DNA from: a virus
Virus record (IMG/VR): IMGVR_UViG_3300031758_000424
Coordinates: 1 to 28,965 of that record
Direction: 5' to 3' (one strand)
DNA length: 28,965 bases
The notes below the pieces were generated by a model. That model was not told where the DNA came from, made no database searches, and saw only the letters and a list, made by a program, of their open reading frames with translations. Positions within the stretch are counted from its first letter, which is position 1, and the number at the start of each line of letters is the position of its first letter. The translations under genes were made by a program, and so were the position numbers. Positions 6,627 through 13,464 of this stretch are shown piece after piece.

Positions 6627-8503
6627 CAGAATAATTTAAAATCAATTTGTTTCTTTTCTAAATCAACTGATGAAACAATAACTTTTAAAGGATCTCCTAG
6701 TCTGATTTTATTTCCCATTTCATCAGTGATGGTATAGTGGTCTAAATCTACTTTTACTTTACCAATACTATTATATCGAATCATTCCTTCGCATTTAGAA
6801 TCTATAAGCTCTACATAGATACCCCAATCAGTGACTCCTGATACTATTCCATCAAAAACTTGACCAATTTTATCTTGTAAGAATTCTGCTTGTTTATACT
6901 TAATTGAATCTCGTTGAGCTTTTGCCGCAATTAGCTCTCTACTTGAACACCAACTGGCTTGTTCTTCAATTTTATTAGGATTTCCTTGTTTTCCTTTATT
7001 TAAAAAATCAAAAAGAATTCTATGTGTTATTAAGTCTGGATATCTCCTAATTGGTGAGGTAAAGTGTGAGTAATGTGTGAAACCTAATCCGTAGTGTCCA
7101 ATGTTTTTTATTGTGTATTTTGCTTTAGACATACATCTTGTTACTAAAGTTTCAATCATGTTTTCTTCAGGAGTTCCTTTTATTTCTTTTAGTAATTTGT
7201 TTATGGATTTTTTTAACTCATCACCCTCGCCTTCTATTGCAACATCGTGTCCAAAATTTTGACAAACTCCTACAAGTTGTTGAAGTTTTTCCATATTTGG
7301 TGTATCGTGTATTCTATAGACATTAAACCATTGATTATTAGAAAGTATCTTAGCTACTGACTTGTTTGCAAGTAGCATAAATTCTTCAATAAGTTTGTTA
7401 GCTTCTTTTTGTTCTTTGAAATAGACACCAATCGGTTTTTTATTATCATCTGCTAACTTAAACCTGACTTCAATTCCACCCATTTCAATGGAGCCATCAC
7501 TTATTCTTTTCTTTCTAATTTTTTGAGCTAGTCCGTTAAGAACTCTTATTTCATTTTGGAAATCACCTTCTTGTCCTTCAATTATTTCTTGAGCTTCTTC
7601 ATAAGTAAATCTTCTATCGGAGTGAATGACAGTTTTTCCATGCCACTCATTGATAATCTTTCCATCTTTGTCAATATTAAAAACAACTGAAAATGCTAAT
7701 CTGTCCTCATTTGGTTTTAATGAGCATATTCCATTACTTAGTCTTTCGGGAATCATTGGTACACATCTATCTACAAGATAGACAGAAGTTGCTCTCTTAA
7801 ATGCCTCATCGTCTAATTTAGTTCCTGGTTTTACATAATGACCTACATCTGCAATATGAACCCCAACTTCAATATTATTTTCATTTATTATATTAATTGA
7901 AAGAGCGTCATCAAAGTCTCTAGCATCTACTGGATCAATTGTTAATGTAGTTATGTTTCTCATATCTCTTCTTAGAGATATTTCTTTATCAAATATAACT
8001 TCTGGAACTAATTCCGACTCGTTAAGTACTTCTTGTGGAAAATCTACTGGTAGATTATATTCATACATTATTGAATTCATCTCTGCGTTGTTATCACCAG
8101 CATCTCCTAATATTTTTGTTATTTTTCCCTGTGGTGATTTGCTATCTTCCCATTTTGTAAGTTCTACAATTACTTTTTGACCATCCTTTGCTACTAAACC
8201 TCCTTTTATATAAAAATCGACTGATAATTTATCACTATCTGGAATTACAAATGTTGATTTTTTTCCTATTTGAACTCTGCCTACAAATTCTGTTCTGAAT
8301 CTTGAAATAACTTCTATAACTTTTCCTTCAAGTTTTTTTTCACCTTTGAATATTTCTATTCGTACATTATCTAAGTGTAAAGAATTTTTTGTGTTTTTTC
8401 TATGTATGAATATTAATTTTTCACCTATTGTTGTTGTTGCATTTCCGTTATTCGAAAACTCTATTTGACCTTCATATCGGTCACCTTCTATTATATTTAT
8501 CAT
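6626..8503 (-). CDS. RNase R/RNase II-family 3'-5' exoribonuclease
   Basis: 625 residues. RNase R degrades RNA processively from the 3' end and can unwind structure. In bacteria it also removes non-stop mRNA released by tmRNA. Order: cold-shock-like OB domains (about 1-130), then the RNB catalytic domain, with the metal-binding IDPVDARDFDDAL (189-201; D190, D196, D198, D199), HIADVGHYV (216-224), LVDRCVPMIPERLSNGICSL (243-262) and HFTSPIRRYPDL before the S1 domain. The S1 domain is at the C-terminus (GQVFDGIVSGVTDWGIYVEL). Cellular RNase R is about 700-800 residues. Here the N-terminal helix-turn-helix and the basic C-tail are missing. Catalytic residues are intact. Followed without a gap by two unknown genes. 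Confidence 0.93.
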   Translation of the reverse strand: MINIIEGDRYEGQIEFSNNGNATTTIGEKLIFIHRKNTKNSLHLDNVRIEIFKGEKKLEGKVIEVISRFRTEFVGRVQIGKKSTFVIPDSDKLSVDFYIKGGLVAKDGQKVIVELTKWEDSKSPQGKITKILGDAGDNNAEMNSIMYEYNLPVDFPQEVLNESELVPEVIFDKEISLRRDMRNITTLTIDPVDARDFDDALSINIINENNIEVGVHIADVGHYVKPGTKLDDEAFKRATSVYLVDRCVPMIPERLSNGICSLKPNEDRLAFSVVFNIDKDGKIINEWHGKTVIHSDRRFTYEEAQEIIEGQEGDFQNEIRVLNGLAQKIRKKRISDGSIEMGGIEVRFKLADDNKKPIGVYFKEQKEANKLIEEFMLLANKSVAKILSNNQWFNVYRIHDTPNMEKLQQLVGVCQNFGHDVAIEGEGDELKKSINKLLKEIKGTPEENMIETLVTRCMSKAKYTIKNIGHYGLGFTHYSHFTSPIRRYPDLITHRILFDFLNKGKQGNPNKIEEQASWCSSRELIAAKAQRDSIKYKQAEFLQDKIGQVFDGIVSGVTDWGIYVELIDSKCEGMIRYNSIGKVKVDLDHYTITDEMGNKIRLGDPLKVIVSSVDLEKKQIDFKLF

Positions 8504-8513
8504 AGAAGTTTTA

Positions 8514-8915
8514 TTATTTAGAACTCTTTTGTTTAGTTTCTCTTTTCGAAATATTGTCTACACCATATTTTTTTACAAGTGTTTTCTTCATTTTACTCAT
8601 AACTTTTTTATTTTGAATAGGATAATCCACACCGTAGTTTTTTTGTAATGTTTCTTTTCTTTTCTTTTCGGAGCATTTTCTACAACTATATTCTCCAAAT
8701 TTATTATCGTACTTTACATAATTTTTAAATATCACATCTTTTTCAATACCACATGAATCACATTTGCACTTTATTTTGTGATGAGAACCTTTTGATAATA
8801 ATTCTACGGGTATCATGAGTTCTTCGCCTATTATTATATCCTCATAGCCTAAATTCTCATAGTATGAGAAATTGGCCTCATTTATTTTTACTACTATCTC
8901 TCTGGTCAAAATCAT
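8514..8915 (-). CDS. Zn-ribbon protein with KYGVD repeats, homing-endonuclease-like remnant
   Basis: 133 residues from the ATG at 8915. A longer frame would need a TTG start at 8927. The centre carries two CxxC pairs (CKCDSCGIEK and YSCRKCSEKK), a zinc ribbon. The C-terminal part has two copies of a Y-G-V-D motif (LQKNYGVDYPIQ and LVKKYGVDNISK) of the kind repeated in many phage proteins linked to homing endonucleases and their DNA-recognition regions. No nuclease motif (GIY-YIG, HNH, LAGLIDADG) is visible, and the protein stops soon after the second repeat. It is likely a shortened or degraded member. It lies 10 bases upstream of the RNase R-like gene. Confidence 0.6.
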   Translation of the reverse strand: MILTREIVVKINEANFSYYENLGYEDIIIGEELMIPVELLSKGSHHKIKCKCDSCGIEKDVIFKNYVKYDNKFGEYSCRKCSEKKRKETLQKNYGVDYPIQNKKVMSKMKKTLVKKYGVDNISKRETKQKSSK

Positions 8916-9011
8916 AAAAAACCGCAAAAAATTTAATTATTTATTAAAAAGTTAATTCTTCCTTTTTAGTCCTTTGAAACGTAGTGTTTGTCAAAAGAAT
9001 TAGAAGTTCTG

Positions 9012-9026
9012 TAAAAAATCCACCTT
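9012..9026 (+). repeat. Capsid-gene upstream element, copy 1 (TAAAAAATCCACCTT)
   Basis: Identical to 11188-11202. It ends 63 bases before the ATG of the protease-scaffold gene. The second copy ends 62 bases before the ATG of the major capsid gene. Confidence 0.7.
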
Positions 9027-9050
9027 TTAAAAAGTATGGTTTTATAAAGC

Positions 9051-9060
9051 ATATATATAC
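9051..9060 (+). promoter_or_regulatory. Putative promoter of protease-scaffold gene
   Basis: ATATATATAC resembles the core of the TTTAATATATA motif but lacks the TTTAA part. It is 30 bases from the ATG and 24 bases after the 15-base element. Confidence 0.4.
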
Positions 9061-9089
9061 TTTGAACTGAAAAAAATAATTATTCGCGA

Positions 9090-11180
9090 ATGAAACCAGT
9101 TTTAATAGTAGAAAACTCAACTAATTCTCTTATTAGAGAAAATTCTTCTAGTAAGAAGGATTATATCTTAGGAGGTACATTCACGGAATTTGGTGTTAAG
9201 AATAGAAACGAAAGAATCTATACTGCAGATAAATTCCTTCCTGCCTTAGATGAATTAAACGAAAGAATGAATAGTTTAGGTGCTGTTTATGGTGAATTTG
9301 ACCACCCAGATGTTTTTGATACATCTTTGGCAAGAGCATCTCACACAATCACTAAAGCGCAATACATTAAAGAACAAAACTTAGTATCTGGTGAAATTAA
9401 ACTTTTATCAACTTATTGGGGTAAAGAGGCAAAGGCTTTGGTTGATGATGGTTGTCCAGTATTTGTATCATCAAGAGCAGCTGGTATCACTGAATCTGAT
9501 GGTTCTGTTTCTTTGAAAAAACTTTTCACATATGATATAGTAGCTGACCCAGGTTTTGCTTCTGCAAAAATGAGTGTTAAAGTTTTGAATGAGTCCTTAG
9601 GATACAATCCACAATCTAACTTTAGGATATATGAAATGTCCGACGAGTCTAAAATAAATGAATTATTCAACATGAACAAAAACGAATTCGTAACAAAAAA
9701 ACAGTTGACTGATTATTCACAATACTTAGTAAATGAGATTGCCTCTACTAAGAAAGAAGTCAAAAATGCAATTTCTAAAGGAAATATGAGTCCTAAAAAA
9801 TTAGAACAACTACTTGAGTATTATGAGGAGTTAAACGAGACAAATTCTAAAGTGGTAAAATACTTAGATTATTTAGCTGAGAAAATTCAAGTTGTTGTAA
9901 ATGAGAACAAATCTCTTAAATCTACGACTGAAAAATTAGTTAAACACAATGATTATTTAGCTGAAAACTTAGAAAAGGCTATTAATTACACAGAGTATGT
10001 TGCTGAAAATTTAGATAAAAATATTGAGTACTCAGAGTATTTAGCTGAGAATCTTGATAAGAATATTTCTTATTCTGAATATATCGCTGAAAACTTAGAC
10101 AAAAACATTTCTTATTCTGAATATTTGGCTGAAAACTTAGACAAAAATATTGCTTACTCTGAATATTTGGCTGAAAACTTAGACAAAAATATTGCTTACT
10201 CTGAATACATCGCTGAAAACTTAGATAAAAACATTGCTTATGCTGAGTATATAGCTGAACATGTTGATAATTCTATTGCTTATTCTGAGTATTTAGCAGA
10301 GCATGTTGAAGGTAATATTGCTTACTCTGAATACATCGCTGAACATTTAGATGATAATATTGCTTACTCTGAATACATCGCTGAAAGCTTAGATAAATCA
10401 ATTTCTTATCAAGGATTAATCGTTGAAAAATTAAATGGTGGTAAATTATTCGAATCAGAAGGTGCATTTCCTTCTTTAAACGCTGCTGGTTTTGAAATGG
10501 TTGAAGATGATGAAAAAGAAAATTCTTGGAATAAAGAAGATGATGAAGAAGCAGAATATAACATGAATGGTGTTCCAGCTGCTGAAGCGACTCACGTTCA
10601 TAATAAAGAGGAAGAAGAGGAAGAATGTGGTCCATCTTCTTACGAAGTAACAGGAAAAGACGATACTGAATTATCAGAATCTATTAATAAACTTATTGAA
10701 GAAGCTAAAAAACGTAAAGTTTCTGAAACTACTGACTTGAATTTCTTAAAGTTCTTAAACAAGTCACAAGTAGATAGCTTTTATGCATTATCAGACGAAG
10801 AACAGGAAACTGTAAAACTTCACATAAACGAAAGAAGTTATTTCACACAGAAAGATGTGTTAGGTCTGATCGCAGAAGCATTATCAACTAAGAACGAGAC
10901 TCTTGAAGAAAGAGTTATCAGATTGATGCCTGAAAACGTTAAGCCAGTCTGGAATCAGTTAAATGAGTCTTCTAAAAAATCATTGCTTTCTCAAGCAAGA
11001 CTTTATCCAGAAGATGTATTAAAAACTGAAGCACAAGTTGAGCATTTCTGGTTGACTAGAAATCTCAAAAAGAATGAATCAGTTACTAAGAAATTAGTTT
11101 CACATGAGGCACTTATCCAAGAAGATAAAATCTCAGACAATGAAGCTCAAGCAATCTTAGAAAGATTCAAAAATTTATAA
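9090..11180 (+). CDS. Prohead protease (gp21-like) fused to scaffold-like core region
   Basis: 696 residues. Residues ~22-170 match the T4 gp21 serine protease that matures the prohead: KNRNERIY (37-44), catalytic His in GEFDHPD (H72) and catalytic Ser in FVSSRA (S127/S128). A helical region follows with eleven 14-residue repeats (286-439, type YSEYLAENLDKNIA), an acidic linker (about 473-515, EEEEEE) and a C-terminal helical domain. In T4, protease (gp21) and scaffold (gp22) are separate genes. Here they appear as one chain. Each repeat contains (L/I/V)-A-E-(N/H/S), which fits the (L/I)-x-E cleavage rule of T4 gp21, as do LIVE|N (6-9) and LIRE|N near the N-terminus. The chain may therefore cut itself up during maturation. 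It immediately precedes the major capsid gene. Confidence 0.88.
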   Translation: MKPVLIVENSTNSLIRENSSSKKDYILGGTFTEFGVKNRNERIYTADKFLPALDELNERMNSLGAVYGEFDHPDVFDTSLARASHTITKAQYIKEQNLVSGEIKLLSTYWGKEAKALVDDGCPVFVSSRAAGITESDGSVSLKKLFTYDIVADPGFASAKMSVKVLNESLGYNPQSNFRIYEMSDESKINELFNMNKNEFVTKKQLTDYSQYLVNEIASTKKEVKNAISKGNMSPKKLEQLLEYYEELNETNSKVVKYLDYLAEKIQVVVNENKSLKSTTEKLVKHNDYLAENLEKAINYTEYVAENLDKNIEYSEYLAENLDKNISYSEYIAENLDKNISYSEYLAENLDKNIAYSEYLAENLDKNIAYSEYIAENLDKNIAYAEYIAEHVDNSIAYSEYLAEHVEGNIAYSEYIAEHLDDNIAYSEYIAESLDKSISYQGLIVEKLNGGKLFESEGAFPSLNAAGFEMVEDDEKENSWNKEDDEEAEYNMNGVPAAEATHVHNKEEEEEECGPSSYEVTGKDDTELSESINKLIEEAKKRKVSETTDLNFLKFLNKSQVDSFYALSDEEQETVKLHINERSYFTQKDVLGLIAEALSTKNETLEERVIRLMPENVKPVWNQLNESSKKSLLSQARLYPEDVLKTEAQVEHFWLTRNLKKNESVTKKLVSHEALIQEDKISDNEAQAILERFKNL
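9945..10406 (+). repeat. Eleven tandem 42-base repeats coding for 14-residue scaffold units
   Basis: Eleven back-to-back in-frame units run from HNDYLAENLEKAIN to YSEYIAESLDKSIS. Several central units are nearly identical in DNA sequence, which suggests recent expansion by unequal crossing-over or slippage. An isolated related unit (KYLDYLAEK) lies about 20 codons upstream. Not CRISPR: there are no spacers, and the units stay in frame. Confidence 0.95.
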
Positions 11181-11187
11181 TAATCTA

Positions 11188-11202
11188 TAAAAAATCCACC
11201 TT
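11188..11202 (+). repeat. Capsid-gene upstream element, copy 2 (TAAAAAATCCACCTT)
   Basis: Identical to the copy at 9012-9026. It lies right after the protease-scaffold stop codon and is followed by TTCGAAAAAATCGAA, a partly self-complementary run. Confidence 0.7.
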
Positions 11203-11224
11203 CGAAAAAATCGAAAAATAAAGG

Positions 11225-11233
11225 AAATATATA
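11225..11233 (+). promoter_or_regulatory. Putative late promoter of major capsid gene
   Basis: AAATATATA followed by GATTAT. ATATATAGATTAT also occurs just before the ATG at 20902, where it ends on the start codon itself. Here it is instead followed by an A-rich leader (AAAACAAAAAAAAATAAATA) and the ATG 31 bases downstream. Confidence 0.5.
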
Positions 11234-11264
11234 GATTATAAAACAAAAAAAAATAAATAAAATT

Positions 11265-12989
11265 ATGTCACACATTAGAATAGACAAATCTAAAGCTATC
11301 AAGAAATGGTCTCCAGTTCTTGAGAACATGGGTGTTACTGGTGAGAGAATTGATTGGATGTCAGAATATGCTGAGTTCCACTCAATCAACGAGAACGCTT
11401 ATGTGAATGCTTCTAACGTTGCTGGTATGGGTGGTGTTGTTGCTCCACAACCTTCAACTTTAGCTGGTTCAACAATTGGTAACAATTGGGCTGGTTTTGG
11501 TGGTTCAAATGGTTCAGGAGATGTAGGTCAAAACTTACTTCCTGTAGCTATGAAAATTGCTGCTCAAACAATCGGTCTTGACCTTGTTGCTGTTAAACCA
11601 TCTCCAGGTCCGAAAATCGACCTTCTTTACATCGACTTCCAATACGATGATACTCGTTTAGGAAATGAAGATGAAAGACCACAAGTTTTCAAAATTGCTC
11701 CTAAAACAGCAGGATTGACTTCTACTAAATTAACAGCAGTTATCGCTGGTCTTAGAGCTCAGTTAGCAGCTTCTTCTCCAGTTATTAGCGAAACTACAGG
11801 TGGTTTAAATGGTAGAATTTGGAATAACATCGATACAGGTGCTGCAATTACTTCAGAGCCATCTGATAAAGAAAATAAAGTTGAATTTTTAGGATTCTCA
11901 AGAATTGATGGTTATCCAATGTTCAGAGCTTACAGACAATTCAACACGTCTCATACAGCGGTTGGTTCTGCAGCTACAACTTGGGCTTTTGATACAACAA
12001 GAAATACATTTGATTCTACAACGTCTATGGCTTCTCAAATCATTGCTTTAGGTGGTACTGCTTTAGGTGGTGAGCCTGCAATCGAATTGGTTTCTGCGTT
12101 AGAAGATCATATCCCTGGTTTTTCTGCAAACTGGAACTCTGGTTCAACTTCTCAATTCTCTGGACAATATCCAATGGATAGAGATCAAGATGACTCAAGA
12201 TATTCTGGAGTTATCGGACCAAAAATCTCTTCTAAAACTATCGCAGTTGGTACTATTGAAGTATCTTCAGCTCTTAGAAGAACTGAAATTGAAGATATCA
12301 AAGCTAACACAGGTATGGATATCGTTCAAAAAATGGAATCTATTCTTGTTAATGAATTATCTCAAACAATTTCTAAGCAAATCGTTGCTAAGATTTTTGA
12401 AATGGGTGATCTTAACAGAACTAGCGCGCCTTTAGCTGGATTAACTTTCTCAACTAATATTGCTAGCCAAACAATCTTTGACTTAGATACTACTTATGTA
12501 ACTAGTACAGTTGGTGGTGAAACTACTCACGCCGTACAAAGAAAACTTATCACTAAAATTGCTCACGCTTCTAACTACATTGCAACTGAAGGTCGTGTAG
12601 GTCCAGCTCAATACCTTATCACAAACGGGGGTCTTGCTGCTGCTTTAGCTGATATTTCTGGTTACACTATTAACCCAGTTAAGTCTAAGTTAAACGGACA
12701 AGGTCAATTATATCCTGTTGGTTCAATCGGTGATATTTCTATCTACGTTGATCCATATATGAGATATAATGATAACAGAATCGTTCTTGGTAGAAAGAAC
12801 AATCCTGATCAACCAGGTATCATTTTCGTACCTTATTTAATGGCACAATCAATCTCTTTGATTTCTGAGGCTACTTTTGCTCCAAGAATGTTGTTGAGAT
12901 CTAGATATGCTGTTGCTGAAGTTGGTTGGTTCCCACAAAAACAGTTTATGACTATTAAAGTTTCTGATTCTTATGGATTATTAAACTAA
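11265..12989 (+). CDS. Major capsid protein, gp23-like
   Basis: 574 residues (T4 gp23 is 521). It builds the hexamers of the head shell. The N-terminus has KWSPVLENMG (14-23), as in T4-type capsid proteins. SINE|NAYVNASNVAG (40-54) aligns in position and style with the T4 maturation site FLTE|AEIGG, predicting cleavage after E43. Later family features are SSALRRTEIEDIKANTGMDI with ILVNELSQTISKQIV (polymerase-like spine helix), ISIYVDPYMRYNDNRIVLG, PGIIFVPYLMAQSI and MLLRSRYAVAEVGW near the end. Codon choice is more uniform (GGT, GCT, AAC, CTT) than in neighbours, as expected for the most abundant virion protein. It has its own promoter-like leader and ends at a strong terminator. Confidence 0.94.
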   Translation: MSHIRIDKSKAIKKWSPVLENMGVTGERIDWMSEYAEFHSINENAYVNASNVAGMGGVVAPQPSTLAGSTIGNNWAGFGGSNGSGDVGQNLLPVAMKIAAQTIGLDLVAVKPSPGPKIDLLYIDFQYDDTRLGNEDERPQVFKIAPKTAGLTSTKLTAVIAGLRAQLAASSPVISETTGGLNGRIWNNIDTGAAITSEPSDKENKVEFLGFSRIDGYPMFRAYRQFNTSHTAVGSAATTWAFDTTRNTFDSTTSMASQIIALGGTALGGEPAIELVSALEDHIPGFSANWNSGSTSQFSGQYPMDRDQDDSRYSGVIGPKISSKTIAVGTIEVSSALRRTEIEDIKANTGMDIVQKMESILVNELSQTISKQIVAKIFEMGDLNRTSAPLAGLTFSTNIASQTIFDLDTTYVTSTVGGETTHAVQRKLITKIAHASNYIATEGRVGPAQYLITNGGLAAALADISGYTINPVKSKLNGQGQLYPVGSIGDISIYVDPYMRYNDNRIVLGRKNNPDQPGIIFVPYLMAQSISLISEATFAPRMLLRSRYAVAEVGWFPQKQFMTIKVSDSYGLLN

Positions 12990-13008
12990 AAATAGTTTAA
13001 ATATTAAC

Positions 13009-13037
13009 AAAAAAAGACCCTTAATGGGTCTTTTTTT
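13009..13037 (+). terminator. Terminator after major capsid gene
   Basis: AAAAAGACCC and GGGTCTTTTT form a perfect 10-bp stem around TTAAT, followed by further T. It separates head genes from the accessory region. Confidence 0.9.
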
Positions 13038-13048
13038 GTTTTATATAA

Positions 13049-13059
13049 ATTAATATATA
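13049..13059 (+). promoter_or_regulatory. Putative late promoter (ATTAATATATA), 5 bases from ATG
   Basis: ATTAATATATA ends at 13059 and the ATG of the NFACT-R gene is at 13065. If this is a -10 element, the transcript starts at or very near the start codon. Confidence 0.5.
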
Positions 13060-13064
13060 AGTAT

Positions 13065-13448
13065 ATGAAATATTTAAAATATTTTGAATCAAAAAAAGTT
13101 AAATTTCCTGACATCAAAAAAATAGAAGTTGATGGTTATTTAATAATGGTTGGTCGAGACGCTAAATCTAATGACTTTTTAACCTTTAATACAGCAGAAG
13201 ATGAAGATATATGGATGCATGTCAAAGGCGTTCCTGGAAGCCATGTTGTAATTAGAGTCAGAGAAAATTTACCAACACCTGAGATATTGAAATATGCTGC
13301 GGAATTAGCTAAAAAAAATAGCAAAGCTGCTAAAGAGCCATCTGTAAAAGTTGTATATTGTCAAAGAAAGTTTGTTAAGAAGGAGCCAAATATGAATGAT
13401 GGTCAAGTAAAAGTTGATTATCTAAATTCAGAAGAAATAACAATTTGA
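13065..13448 (+). CDS. Stand-alone NFACT-R domain protein (RqcH/NEMF-related)
   Basis: 127 residues. The NFACT-R domain (formerly DUF814) is the RNA-binding part of RqcH/Rqc2/NEMF, which act on stalled large ribosomal subunits. Matches: GRDAKSNDFLTFNTA (30-44), DEDIWMHVKGVPGSHVVIR (46-64), EILKYAAELAKKNSKA, VVYCQRKFVKKEPN and a final DGQVKVDYLN. Cellular RqcH is about 550-600 residues with extra NFACT-N, HhH and coiled-coil parts. Here only NFACT-R is present. The N-terminus MKYLKYFE|S resembles a capsid-targeting peptide, so the protein may be packaged and injected. It could mimic or block host ribosome quality control. That role is inferred. It is the first gene after the capsid terminator, with a promoter motif 5 bases before its ATG. 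Confidence 0.85.
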   Translation: MKYLKYFESKKVKFPDIKKIEVDGYLIMVGRDAKSNDFLTFNTAEDEDIWMHVKGVPGSHVVIRVRENLPTPEILKYAAELAKKNSKAAKEPSVKVVYCQRKFVKKEPNMNDGQVKVDYLNSEEITI

Positions 13449-13449
13449 A

Positions 13450-13460
13450 TTTAATATATA
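13450..13460 (+). promoter_or_regulatory. Putative late promoter (TTTAATATATA), 4 bases from ATG
   Basis: Exact motif, then CATT, then ATG at 13465. Identical spacing is seen at 19797, 20902 and 26183. Confidence 0.55.
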
Positions 13461-13464
13461 CATT

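Larger units (their letters stand above)
8916..9089. promoter_or_regulatory. Divergent control region upstream of the capsid genes
   Basis: A 174-base spacer between the minus-strand Zn-ribbon gene and the plus-strand protease-scaffold gene. It contains the 15-base element TAAAAAATCCACCTT (9012-9026), a TATATATA stretch (9051-9059) and a 30-base A-rich leader before the ATG. I see no terminator or RNA gene in it. Confidence 0.5.

Noticed and set aside
9945-10406. CRISPR-like tandem repeat array
   Set aside because: The 42-base units are contiguous, without spacers, and stay in the reading frame of the protease-scaffold protein.
10273-10635. 120-codon minus-strand open frame inside the scaffold region
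   Set aside because: A shadow of the repetitive coding sequence on the other strand, with repeat-derived low-complexity protein and no start context.
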